Positions 36,939 through 45,676 of a stretch of DNA of 64,000 nucleotides are shown piece by piece. The position numbers and the translations under genes were made by a program. The DNA comes from Clostridium septicum (GTDB taxonomy: Bacteria; Bacillota; Clostridia; Clostridiales; Clostridiaceae). The first letter of the stretch is position 1; the number at the start of each line of letters is the position of its first letter. Under the pieces are notes generated by a model. It saw only the letters and a list, made by a program, of their open reading frames with translations, made no database searches and was not told the DNA's origin. The stretch is taken from NCBI RefSeq assembly GCF_003606265.1, contig NZ_CP023671.1:2790001-2854000 (forward strand), in the 5' to 3' direction.

Positions 36939-36993
36939 AAGGTCTTACTCAGAAATAAGTTAAAAACTAATGTTTCTGAGTAAGACCTTTTCT
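36938..36993 (+). terminator. Terminator of the PHP gene
   Basis: Perfect 18-bp stem, arms 36938-36955 (AAAGGTCTTACTCAGAAA) and 36973-36990, then TTT. The arms contain CTTACT, related to the hairpin family noted elsewhere. Confidence 0.85.
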
Positions 36994-37124
36994 AAAAATT
37001 AACATAAATTTTTTTGGAAAATCTATTTATAAAATATTAATAAAGTAGTATTATAATATAAGAAATTAAATGAATTTATATTCATAAGCGGAAGTAGTCT
37101 TAAAATTTCAAAGGGGATGAATAG

Positions 37125-38501
37125 ATGTCTAGAGGAACAACGAATTTAGGAAAAGATCCAGTAGGAAATTTATTGTTTAAATTAGCATTACCGGCTATAA
37201 TAGCTCAGCTTGTTAATGTTTTATACAACATAGTTGATAGAATTTTTATAGGAAGGATACCTAATGGAGATCTAGCAATGGCTGGAGTTGGGGTAGTATT
37301 TCCAATAATAATGATAATATCAGCTGTTAGCGCACTTGTAGGTATGGGTGGAGCTCCATTAGCAGCTATAAAAATGGGAGAAGAAGATAATGAAGGAGCA
37401 GAAAGAATAATTAGTAATAGTTTTACTATGTTAATAGTTTTAGGTGTTTTATTAACTATAGGATTTTTAATCTTTAAAGAACCTATACTTTGGACTTTTG
37501 GAGCAAGTGAAGCTACAATAGGATTTTCAAATGATTATTTAACACTATATTTAATTGGAACAGTTTTTGTCCAAATTGCATTAGGAATGAATCCATTTAT
37601 AAATACTCAAGGGTTTGCTAAAACGGGAATGGTAACTGTAATGATAGGCGCAGTTATAAATATAATTTTAGATCCAATATTTATATTTGGGTTAGATATG
37701 GGAGTTAAAGGAGCGGCATTGGCTACAATATTAGCTCAAATAATTTCAGCAATATGGGTTTTAGTATTTTTATTTGGTAAAAAAAGTATTATTAAAATAA
37801 GAAAGAAATACTTAGTACCTAATATTAAAATTATAGGTTCAATAATTGCATTAGGAATATCTCCATTTATAATGCAAGCTACTGAAAGTTTAGTGTTAAT
37901 AACATTAAATAATAAATTATTTATGTATGGAAGAGATTTAGCAGTTGGAGCTATGACTATAATGAGTAGTGTTATGCAAATAGTAATTTTACCATTAATG
38001 GGATTATCCCAAGGTGCTCAACCTATTATAAGTTATAATTATGGATCTAAAAATAGTAAGAGGGTAAAGAAGACATTTAAACTTTTACTTATTAGTTGTT
38101 TAGCATATACAGGAGTAATGTGGGCCTTATTAATGTTATTCCCACAAGTATTTGTAAATATATTTAATAATAAGCCAGAGCTTGTAGAAATTACTTCCTG
38201 GAGTATAAGAATATATTTCGCAGGTATATTTATGTTTGGAGCTCAAATAGCATGTCAACAAACTTTTCTTGCTTTGGGTCAAGCTAAGATATCTTTAATG
38301 TTAGCTTTACTTAGAAAAATAATTCTGTTAATTCCATTTATATTTATATTACCAACATTCTTTAATAATAAATTAATGGGAGTATTAATGGCAGAACCTT
38401 TTGCAGATGTAATAGCAGCTTTAATAACTATTATATCTTTTATAATATTTTATAAAAAAACTTTTAATACTAAAAATTTAGAAAAATTAATTGGAAATTA
38501 A
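37125..38501 (+). CDS. MATE-family efflux transporter (second copy type)
   Basis: 458 residues and about 12 membrane helices with MATE signatures: LALPAIIAQLVNVLYNIVDR, a DPIFIF after helix 5, and SQGAQPIISYNYGSKN in the second half. It differs from the 31.6-kb pump and is not linked to a regulator. The start has AAAGGGGAT upstream. The substrate is unknown. A probable fragment of another MATE C-terminus lies about 145 bases downstream. Confidence 0.92.
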   Translation: MSRGTTNLGKDPVGNLLFKLALPAIIAQLVNVLYNIVDRIFIGRIPNGDLAMAGVGVVFPIIMIISAVSALVGMGGAPLAAIKMGEEDNEGAERIISNSFTMLIVLGVLLTIGFLIFKEPILWTFGASEATIGFSNDYLTLYLIGTVFVQIALGMNPFINTQGFAKTGMVTVMIGAVINIILDPIFIFGLDMGVKGAALATILAQIISAIWVLVFLFGKKSIIKIRKKYLVPNIKIIGSIIALGISPFIMQATESLVLITLNNKLFMYGRDLAVGAMTIMSSVMQIVILPLMGLSQGAQPIISYNYGSKNSKRVKKTFKLLLISCLAYTGVMWALLMLFPQVFVNIFNNKPELVEITSWSIRIYFAGIFMFGAQIACQQTFLALGQAKISLMLALLRKIILLIPFIFILPTFFNNKLMGVLMAEPFADVIAALITIISFIIFYKKTFNTKNLEKLIGN

Positions 38502-38580
38502 TTTAATAATATATAAAAATAAGAAAGGTGAATATCTGAAAACTATAGTAGAATAATTATTATTGAGATTTTTCAAATAA

Positions 38581-38623
38581 AAAATCACTTAGTAAGAATA
38601 TTTAATCTTGCTAGGTGATTTTA
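38581..38623 (+). terminator. Terminator of the second MATE gene, CTTACTA hairpin family
   Basis: AAAATCACTTAGTAAGA (38581-38597) pairs with TCTTGCTAGGTGATTTT (38606-38622) with two wobble pairs, then TATTATATA. Very similar in layout to the hairpin at 3906-3941. Confidence 0.7.
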
Positions 38624-38645
38624 TTATATATAATTGTATTATTTG

Positions 38646-38729
38646 GTGATTGTAATTGTGAGTTGTATTATAACTTTAATATTTGTATTTTATAAGTCAT
38701 TTTTTACAAAGGAAAGTAAGAAGATTTAA
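38646..38729 (+). pseudogene. Probable C-terminal remnant of another MATE transporter
   Basis: Twenty-seven codons reading VSCIITLIFVFYKSFFTKES before a stop, a close structural match to the end of the intact upstream pump (LITIISFIIFYKKTFNTKN). It is preceded by a stop and no start signal. Together with the flanking hairpins it fills the 520-base gap before the GH2 gene, which otherwise shows nothing coding. Confidence 0.35.
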
Positions 38730-38761
38730 CGGAACATATGTAAAAAAAGAATATGTATATA

Positions 38762-38793
38762 AATGGAAGACATGCTCTTCCATTAATTTTTTA
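38762..38793 (+). terminator. Terminator-like hairpin
   Basis: AATGGAAGA / TCTTCCATT (38762-38770 and 38776-38784), then AATTTTTTA. It follows the MATE remnant. Confidence 0.65.
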
Positions 38794-39021
38794 CCATATC
38801 AACAGTTTAATCTAACAGAGTATTTATATTTAACATAAGTAATTTATTTATGTTAAAAAGTATAGAAAATCTGGAAAATATCGAGATTTATATATATTTA
38901 TGAAGGGGATTTAGTAAAATTATAGAAATAACTTAAGGGAAGATTTTGTAAACTATATGAAGAGTAAATTATATTTTAAATGTTTAATATTATCTAATGT
39001 TGATGTGAGGGGGGATTTAAA

Positions 39022-41247
39022 ATGGTATCTAATAATAAAATTTTATTAAATGATAATTGGCAATTTAAAGTTTTAGATTCTGAAAGTTATGAGGAAATAA
39101 TAATACCACATACAAATAAAGAAATTCCTTATAATTATTTTGATGAAAGAGATTATCAAATAATATCATGTTATAAAAGAAATTTTACAGTATCAAATAG
39201 CAATAAAAGAATATTTTTAAAGTTTGATGGTGTAATGACAGCTTTTAAATTATTTATAAATAATAATTATGTTAATGAATACAAAGGAGGATATATACCT
39301 CATTTTATAGAGGTTACTGATTTTGTACATTTTGATAAAGAAAATGAAATATATGTAGAGGTTGATTCAACTGAAAGAGAAGATGTTCCACCATTTGGAG
39401 GTGTATTAGATTATTTAACTTTTGGAGGAATATATAGAGATGTATTTCTTTATGAACATAACAGTTGTTTTATAGAAAATATTCATTATGATTATAAGGT
39501 TGAAAACTACCTTAATGGCACTGGTAAAGTAGTAGTATCTCCAAAGGTTTTAATAAATAGTAATAATAAAGATACAAATAATTTAATAACATTAAAAATA
39601 GGAAAAGAAGAATTTGAGTTTTATACTAAAGTTAAAAAAGGATCTAATTGGTATAAATTAAATGATATTCAGTTAGATAATATAAAACTTTGGTCATTAG
39701 AAGATCCTAGACTTTATAGGGCAGATATGAATTTATTTATTAGCAATGAAATATTAGACAGTAGTACAATGAATATTGGATTTAGGAAAATTGAAGTTAA
39801 CGGTACAGGTTTTTATTTAAATGGGAAGAAAATAAAAATAATGGGTTTAAATAGGCATCAATCTTTTCCTTATGTTGGATATGCAATGCCAAAAAGAGCT
39901 CAAATAAAAGATGCAGATATATTAAAGGATGAACTAAGTATTAATTTAGTAAGAACCTCTCATTATCCTCAATCACCTTATTTTTTAGATAGATGTGATG
40001 AGATAGGTTTATTAGTTTTAGAAGAAATACCAGGATGGCAACATATAAGTCAAAGGGAGGATTGGAGACAACAAGTTTTAGAGGATGTTAAAGGAATGAT
40101 AAATAGAGATTTTAATCATCCTTCAATAATAACTTGGGGAGTTAGAATAAATGAATCTCTTGATGATGATGAGCTTTACTCAAATACTAATAAAGTAGCT
40201 AGAGATATAGATAGTAGTAGACCAACTTGTGGAGTAAGATACTTAGAAGGTAGTAGCTTTTTTGAGGATATATATACTATGAATGATTTTAGTTATGATG
40301 GTGGAGAAATAGTACTAAGAAGTAGAGATACAGTTACTAAGTTAGAAAAGAAAGTTCCTTATTTAGTTACAGAATTTTGTGGACATATATATCCAACTAA
40401 ATCTTTTGATCATGAACAAAGAGTAGTAGAACAAGCTCTTAGACATGGTGTAGTACAAAGTAAATCAAGAAGTTCAGATGATTATTTAGGTGCAATAGGA
40501 TGGTGTGCATTTGATTATAATACACATTTTGATTTTGGATCCGGTGATAGAATTTGCTATCATGGAGTAATGGATATGTTTAGGCAACCTAAATATGCAG
40601 CTTATATGTATAAAAGTCAAAAGAACCCTAAAATTCAAGCCATTGTGGAGCCATTAACTTTATGGTCAAGAGGGGAAAGAGATAAGGGAATAGCCTTTCC
40701 TATATACTTATGTACAAATTGTGAAGAAGTAGAGGTTATACTAGGTGGACGCAGCTTAGGAATATTTAAAAGAGATGAAAATACTGTAGATGAAAATTTA
40801 AAATATTTAGAGTATCCACCAATTAAGGTTGATTTGTTAAATGGAGATTGGGGAAGCAAATGGAGTGAAATAGAATTTATAGGATATATAAATGGAGAAA
40901 AGGCTTCTAGCAAGAAGTTTTGTGAAAATCCTGTAGTTACAGATTTGAAAGTAGTTGTAGATAATAATGAACTATGTGGAAAAGAGCTAGATACAACTAG
41001 AGTTTCAGTAACAGTTGTAGATAAATATAAAAATAAACTTCCTTATGCAACAGGAGCAATATTTTTAGAAACAGTAGGAGATATAGATATAATAGGGCCT
41101 AAGGTTGTTTCATTAATTGGTGGCTCAATAGCATTTTGGGTTAAAACTAAGGGGAAATTTATTAATAATAGGACACAAGTTTTAATTAAAAGTTCTTTTG
41201 GTATAGAAAAAGTAGTAAATATAAAATTAACTGAAAGTTATAAATAA
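39022..41247 (+). CDS. Glycoside hydrolase family 2 (beta-galactosidase/beta-glucuronidase type)
   Basis: 741 residues. An N-terminal sugar-binding jelly roll (about 1-150, with FLKFDGVMTAFKLFINN and TFGGIYRDVFLY), an immunoglobulin-like domain and a TIM barrel (about 265-540). The acid/base Glu lies in TWGVRINES and the nucleophile Glu in LVTEFCGH. There is no signal peptide, so it acts in the cytoplasm on imported oligosaccharides. The exact sugar is not readable. No transporter is adjacent. The start at 39022 has GGGGGG upstream. Confidence 0.9.
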   Translation: MVSNNKILLNDNWQFKVLDSESYEEIIIPHTNKEIPYNYFDERDYQIISCYKRNFTVSNSNKRIFLKFDGVMTAFKLFINNNYVNEYKGGYIPHFIEVTDFVHFDKENEIYVEVDSTEREDVPPFGGVLDYLTFGGIYRDVFLYEHNSCFIENIHYDYKVENYLNGTGKVVVSPKVLINSNNKDTNNLITLKIGKEEFEFYTKVKKGSNWYKLNDIQLDNIKLWSLEDPRLYRADMNLFISNEILDSSTMNIGFRKIEVNGTGFYLNGKKIKIMGLNRHQSFPYVGYAMPKRAQIKDADILKDELSINLVRTSHYPQSPYFLDRCDEIGLLVLEEIPGWQHISQREDWRQQVLEDVKGMINRDFNHPSIITWGVRINESLDDDELYSNTNKVARDIDSSRPTCGVRYLEGSSFFEDIYTMNDFSYDGGEIVLRSRDTVTKLEKKVPYLVTEFCGHIYPTKSFDHEQRVVEQALRHGVVQSKSRSSDDYLGAIGWCAFDYNTHFDFGSGDRICYHGVMDMFRQPKYAAYMYKSQKNPKIQAIVEPLTLWSRGERDKGIAFPIYLCTNCEEVEVILGGRSLGIFKRDENTVDENLKYLEYPPIKVDLLNGDWGSKWSEIEFIGYINGEKASSKKFCENPVVTDLKVVVDNNELCGKELDTTRVSVTVVDKYKNKLPYATGAIFLETVGDIDIIGPKVVSLIGGSIAFWVKTKGKFINNRTQVLIKSSFGIEKVVNIKLTESYK

Positions 41248-41258
41248 TATTTAGTTTA

Positions 41259-41300
41259 AGAGGATAAGGAATTTATAAAAATTTAGTATCCTCTATTTAT
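41259..41300 (+). terminator. Terminator of the GH2 gene
   Basis: AGAGGATA (41259-41266) pairs with TATCCTCT (41287-41294) around an AT-rich inner hairpin; the tail is T/A-rich. Confidence 0.7.
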
Positions 41301-41433
41301 TTACATTAAAAGTTTTTTAGATTTTAAAAATTAAATAAGTGCCATTAATAGAGTCATAATCTTAAATTCACATTCTATATCATTGACTTTTATATAAATT
41401 ATAAGCTATTATAACAAAAAGAGGAATAATTCT

Positions 41434-41592
41434 GTAAGGGTTGTTTATTACATTAAAAGGGAAATAGGTTAAAAGCCTATGCGGTCCCGCCGCCGTAAAA
41501 GAGGAGCTAGTCTTAATAGTCACTGAAATTTAATTTTGGGAAGACTAAGGCAAAGAAGCAATGATTCTTAAGCCGGAATACCTGCCTTTACT
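41434..41592 (+). ncRNA. Cobalamin riboswitch 1
   Basis: The core GGGAAATAGGTTAAAAGCCT, the GCGGTCCCGCCGCCGTAA junction and the B12 box AGCCGGAATACCTGCC (41571-41586) are all present. It controls the cobT operon, reducing expression when adenosylcobalamin is abundant. Confidence 0.95.
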
Positions 41593-41673
41593 TAAAGCAC
41601 TATAAACTTCACGGTGTATGAAGGGTGTATTGTATAAAATAGAAGTATATTTATATCTATATTTAATGTATAC

Positions 41674-41712
41674 AAGCATCTTACAAAAGTAAGGTGCTTT
41701 TTATTTTTTTAT
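41674..41712 (+). terminator. Expression-platform terminator of cobalamin riboswitch 1
   Basis: AAGCATCTTAC (41674-41684) pairs with GTAAGGTGCTT (41689-41699), one wobble, then TTTTATTTTTTT. The cobT ribosome site begins about 15 bases later. Confidence 0.85.
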
Positions 41713-41730
41713 AAATAGGTGGAGAGTAAT

Positions 41731-42834
41731 ATGAATAATAAAAATAGTTTAGTTAATTTTATAAATAATATTAATCCTATAAATGAAGAAGTTATGGAAG
41801 AGACAAGAAAAAGGTTAGATTCATTAGCGAAACCATTAGGGAGTCTTGGAAAATTAGAAGATATAGCAGTAAAACTTTCTGGAATTACAGGAAAGGTAAA
41901 AAATAAAATTAAGAAAAAGTGTATTATTATTTTATCATCAGATAATGGTGTAGTTGAGGAAGGAGTTGCATCAGCTCCTCAATATGTAACACTAGCTCAA
42001 ACTATTAACTTTACAAAGGGTTTAACTGGAGTTGCAGTTATTGCAAAGGAAGGTAACTCAGATTTAATGGTAGTAGATGTAGGTGTCAATACTGATAAAA
42101 AAATTCATGGTGTAATAGATAGAAAAATAAGAAAAGGCACAAATAATATATCAAAAGAACCTGCAATGACTTACGAAGAATGTATAAAAGCAATAAGTAT
42201 TGGAATTGAAATGGTAGAAAGAGCTAATAATTATGGATATGACATTTTAGGTGTAGGGGAAATGGGAATAGGAAATACAACTACAAGTAGTGCTGTATTA
42301 ATTGCCTTAACAAATTGTGATATTAAATATGCTATTGGTAAAGGAGCCGGTATAACCAATTTAGCTTTTGAAAAGAAAAAAGAAGTCATAAAAAAGGCCT
42401 TAGAGATAAATAAACCTAATAAAAGTGATCCAATAGATGTGTTATCTAAAGTAGGCGGCTTTGATTTAGCAGCTATGGCAGGGGTTTTTATAGGTGCAGC
42501 ATATTATAGAATTCCTGTAGTTATAGATGGATTTATATCTTCAGTAGCAGCATTAGCAGCAGTAAGGATGAACCCTTTAATAAGGGAATATTTGATTCCA
42601 TCTCATTTATCTAAGGAAATTGGATATAATATTGCTATGAAGGAATTAAATTTAGAACCCATGGTTAATTTAGATATGAGATTAGGTGAAGGAAGTGGAT
42701 GCCCAATAGCGTTTTCTATAGTAGATTATGCCTGTGCAGTTATTAGTAATATGGCAACATTTGAAGAAGCAGAAATAGATTCAAGTTATTTAGATGAAGT
42801 TAGAGAAAAAGAAAATTATATAGTAGAAATTTAG
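41731..42834 (+). CDS. cobT: Nicotinate-nucleotide:dimethylbenzimidazole phosphoribosyltransferase
   Basis: 367 residues, normal length. It activates the lower ligand base as alpha-ribazole phosphate for the nucleotide loop of B12. Signatures are LAKPLGSLGKLE, LSSDNGVVEEGVA, GEMGIGNTTTSSAV and the catalytic Glu region MRLGEGSGCPIAF. The ATG at 41731 has GGTGGAG upstream; a GTG at 41719 is part of that site. First gene of the riboswitch-controlled operon. Confidence 0.95.
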   Translation: MNNKNSLVNFINNINPINEEVMEETRKRLDSLAKPLGSLGKLEDIAVKLSGITGKVKNKIKKKCIIILSSDNGVVEEGVASAPQYVTLAQTINFTKGLTGVAVIAKEGNSDLMVVDVGVNTDKKIHGVIDRKIRKGTNNISKEPAMTYEECIKAISIGIEMVERANNYGYDILGVGEMGIGNTTTSSAVLIALTNCDIKYAIGKGAGITNLAFEKKKEVIKKALEINKPNKSDPIDVLSKVGGFDLAAMAGVFIGAAYYRIPVVIDGFISSVAALAAVRMNPLIREYLIPSHLSKEIGYNIAMKELNLEPMVNLDMRLGEGSGCPIAFSIVDYACAVISNMATFEEAEIDSSYLDEVREKENYIVEI

Positions 42835-42844
42835 GAGGATTAAA

Positions 42845-43378
42845 ATGGAATTAGGACTTATTCATATATATTGTGGAAATGGAAAAGGAAAAACAACAGC
42901 AGCTATGGGGCTTGGTATGAGAGCTTGTGGAAGAGGATATAAGGTATTATTAACTCAATTTTTAAAAGATAATGATACAGGAGAGCTTAAATCAATAGAA
43001 AAATTAAGCGATAATTTTCATGTTTTTTTAGGGGTGCCTATGAAGAGATTTTTTAATTATTTAAGTGAAGAAGATAAACTTGAAGTAATTAAAGAGCACA
43101 GAGAAAGATTTGAAAAAGTTACTAAAAAGGCAGTAGAAGAAAAATATGATCTATTAATTATGGATGAAATTATGGCTTCTTTAAATTATGGAATTTTAGA
43201 ATTAGATAAAGTTGTAGAATTTTTAGAAAATAAACCAAAAAACTTAGAAGTAGTTTTAACAGGACGAAATCCAGATAAAAAGTTAATAGATTTAGCTCAT
43301 TATGTATCAGAAATTAATCCGATTAAACATCCATATGAACAAAGTAAGATACCAGCAAGAGTGGGTATAGAAAAGTGA
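42845..43378 (+). CDS. cobO: Cob(I)yrinic acid a,c-diamide adenosyltransferase
   Basis: 177 residues of the CobA/BtuR/CobO family. It adds the 5'-deoxyadenosyl group from ATP to reduced corrinoids, so that salvaged cobinamide can be used by CobU. The P-loop is CGNGKGKTTAAMG; other conserved blocks are ADL-type LLIMDEIMASLNYG and VVLTGRNPD. It lies 10 bases after cobT with AGGAGG and overlaps cobU by 4 bases. Confidence 0.93.
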   Translation: MELGLIHIYCGNGKGKTTAAMGLGMRACGRGYKVLLTQFLKDNDTGELKSIEKLSDNFHVFLGVPMKRFFNYLSEEDKLEVIKEHRERFEKVTKKAVEEKYDLLIMDEIMASLNYGILELDKVVEFLENKPKNLEVVLTGRNPDKKLIDLAHYVSEINPIKHPYEQSKIPARVGIEK

Positions 43379-43926
43379 TTTGTTTAGTAGTTGGAGGAGC
43401 TAAAAGTGGAAAGTCTATGTATGGACAAAATTTAGCTAAAGCTTTAGAAGATAAAAATGGAAATTTATATTATGTTGCAACAATGAATCCATATGACTTA
43501 GAGGATTTAAAAAGAATAGAAAATCATCTAAAGGATAGAGAAGGATACGGATTTAAGACTATAGAAAAGCAAAAAAATATAGAAGAAGTTTTAGGATATA
43601 TAAATGAAAATGATACGCTATTAATAGATAGTATAACTTCCCTTGTAACCAATGAAATGTTTTTGGAAAAAGATTTTATAAAGGATGTGAAATCTAAAAT
43701 AATTATGGGTTTAGAACAAATAAAGGAAAGGAGTAAAAATGTTATAATAGTTTCTGATTATGTATTTGGTGATAGTATAATTTATGATAATTATACTGAA
43801 AACTTTAGAAGGGAACTTGGAAATATTAATAGGGAAATAGCTTTTTTTTCTGATATAGTTATAGAATGTATTTATGGAAATGTTATAAAACATAAAGGAA
43901 AGGAATTATTAAAGGAAATAATATGA
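43375..43926 (+). CDS. cobU: Adenosylcobinamide kinase/guanylyltransferase
   Basis: 183 residues. CobU phosphorylates adenosylcobinamide and transfers GMP to make AdoCbi-GDP. The P-loop VGGAKSGKS and the later LLIDSITSLVTN (Walker B region) are present. The start is GTG, overlapping the cobO stop as GTGA, which signals coupled translation. The C-terminal part lacks the usual SNEVG.GIVP motif and instead reads SDYVFGDSIIYDN; the small protein two genes downstream carries a better version of that motif. Confidence 0.88.
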   Translation: MICLVVGGAKSGKSMYGQNLAKALEDKNGNLYYVATMNPYDLEDLKRIENHLKDREGYGFKTIEKQKNIEEVLGYINENDTLLIDSITSLVTNEMFLEKDFIKDVKSKIIMGLEQIKERSKNVIIVSDYVFGDSIIYDNYTENFRRELGNINREIAFFSDIVIECIYGNVIKHKGKELLKEII

Positions 43927-44678
43927 AAAAATATTTTAAAGGATTTTTAATGGCTATTAGTATGTTTACAATAATTCCATTACCTTATTATCAGTGGGAT
44001 GATGAAGGCGCAAAGCATATTCTTAAATTTTATCCTTTTATAGGTTTTGTAATAGGATTAATTTGGTATGGAATATATAAATTAACGGTGCTTTTAGGAA
44101 TGTCTACTATGTTATCTTCAGCTATAACTATGATTATTCCATTTGTAATTACAGGAATGTTACATTTAGATGGTTATATGGATGTTTGTGATGCCCTTTT
44201 ATCCAGAAGAGACAAAGAAGAAAAAATTAGAATATTAAAGGATCCAAATACAGGAGCTTTTGCAGTAATATCTTTGGGAATATTATTTATAGTTGATTTT
44301 GCTGCTATTTATACAATTGTGGATAATAATATTAATACTTTAGGATTTATTTTAATTCCGATAATATCACGAGGACTTATGGGATTATTATTGATATGTA
44401 AAAATCCAATGAAAGAAAGCTCATTAGGAGCATATTTTAGAAAAGATACTGGAAAGTTTGATAAGTTAATATTAGTAGGGATTTTAATTATAGTATCGAT
44501 AGCCTTTTATCTAATTTTCAATATAAAGGCATTAATAATTCCTATTTTAATGATTATTTCAGGTTTGTTAGTAGTAAGAAGTAGTGCAAATGAATTAGGT
44601 GGTATGTCTGGAGATAGTGCAGGATATGGACTTGTTATTTCAGAATTAATTGGAGTGTTATTTTTAACACTTATATAA
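43923..44678 (+). CDS. cobS: Adenosylcobinamide-GDP ribazoletransferase
   Basis: 251-residue polytopic membrane protein that joins AdoCbi-GDP with alpha-ribazole(-phosphate) to give B12(-phosphate). Signatures are FTIIPLP at the N-terminus, HLDGYMDVCDALLS (Asp-rich motif) and RILKDPNTGAFAV. It overlaps cobU by 4 bases (ATGA). Confidence 0.94.
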   Translation: MKKYFKGFLMAISMFTIIPLPYYQWDDEGAKHILKFYPFIGFVIGLIWYGIYKLTVLLGMSTMLSSAITMIIPFVITGMLHLDGYMDVCDALLSRRDKEEKIRILKDPNTGAFAVISLGILFIVDFAAIYTIVDNNINTLGFILIPIISRGLMGLLLICKNPMKESSLGAYFRKDTGKFDKLILVGILIIVSIAFYLIFNIKALIIPILMIISGLLVVRSSANELGGMSGDSAGYGLVISELIGVLFLTLI

Positions 44679-44690
44679 GGAGGGTTACTA

Positions 44691-45071
44691 ATGATATTAG
44701 TTTTTGGAGGGGCATATAACGGAAAAATAAAATGGGTTAAAGAAAAATATAAAATAGAAGAGGTAGATATATTTTATTGTAATAGCTCAGAAATAGATTT
44801 ATCTAAAAGAGTTATTTGTGGATTACATAAGTTTACATATGCTGCAGGTAAAGACTCATTAGATCCACTTAAGATTTTAATAGATAATAAAGAAATTTTA
44901 AAAGATAAAATAATTATATGTGATGAAATTTCATCTGGAATAGTTCCATTAAAGAAAGAAGAAAGAGTATGGAGAGAAAATACTGGTAGATGCCTACAAT
45001 TTTTAAGTGAAAATTCTAATAAGGTATATAGAATTTTTTGTGGTTTAGAAATGGTGCTTAAAGATGTATAA
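44691..45071 (+). CDS. Small CobU-like protein with a degenerate P-loop
   Basis: 126 residues. The N-terminus GGAYNGKIKW aligns with the CobU P-loop (GGAxSGKS) but lacks the Ser/Thr. The C-terminal half, DEISSGIVPLKKEERVWRENTGRCLQFL, closely resembles the end of standard CobU (SNEVGxGIVP..RxFRDxxGRxNQ). The middle third of CobU is missing. It lies 12 bases after cobS with AGGAGGG, and overlaps the next gene by 8 bases, so it is a maintained member of the operon rather than debris. It may complement the neighbouring CobU, whose own C-terminal motif is unusual, or be regulatory. Function is inference. Confidence 0.7.
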   Translation: MILVFGGAYNGKIKWVKEKYKIEEVDIFYCNSSEIDLSKRVICGLHKFTYAAGKDSLDPLKILIDNKEILKDKIIICDEISSGIVPLKKEERVWRENTGRCLQFLSENSNKVYRIFCGLEMVLKDV

Positions 45072-45666
45072 GTTAGAATTATATATGTTAAGACATGGAA
45101 AAACTATTTTTAACGAAGAAAGGTTATATTGTGGGACAAGTAATCCTTCCTTAAGTGAAGAAGGAAGAAGTGAATTAATAAAGTTGTTAAAAGATATAAA
45201 ATATCCACAGTGTAATGAGTATTTTACAAGTGGTGCTACAAGAGCTAATGAAACTTTTGAAATCTTGTATCCTAATGAACAATATGAAGTTATAAGTGGA
45301 TTTTCAGAATATGATTTTGGTGATTTTGAAGGAAAATCTTATGAGATGTTAAAAAAGGAAAAAGCATATATAGATTGGATTACAGATGATTTAGGTGATG
45401 TACATTGTCCTAATGGTGAAAGTAAAAAAATATATATAAATAGAATTGTAAATACTTTTAAAAATTTTATAAGAAACTGTAAAGTGAAAAAATTACAATC
45501 AGTTATGTTAGTGTCTCACGGGGGAACTATTGGAACAATATTAGAACTTTTTTATGATAAAAGAAAAAGCTTTTATCAATGGCAACCAGAGTGTGGAAAA
45601 GGTTATAAATTAACTATTTTAGTAAGTGATGAAATAAAGGTAGAAAAAGTAGAAGAAGTAAAGTAG
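45064..45666 (+). CDS. cobC: Histidine phosphatase, probable alpha-ribazole phosphatase
   Basis: 200 residues of the phosphoglycerate-mutase-like family with the catalytic RHG motif in LYMLRHGKTIFNEE and the second His in VSHGGTIG. In B12 operons this family removes the phosphate from alpha-ribazole phosphate or cobalamin phosphate. Position between cobS and cbiB supports that role. It overlaps the small CobU-like gene by 8 bases. Confidence 0.85.
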   Translation: MYKLELYMLRHGKTIFNEERLYCGTSNPSLSEEGRSELIKLLKDIKYPQCNEYFTSGATRANETFEILYPNEQYEVISGFSEYDFGDFEGKSYEMLKKEKAYIDWITDDLGDVHCPNGESKKIYINRIVNTFKNFIRNCKVKKLQSVMLVSHGGTIGTILELFYDKRKSFYQWQPECGKGYKLTILVSDEIKVEKVEEVK

Positions 45667-45676
45667 GTAGATAAAA

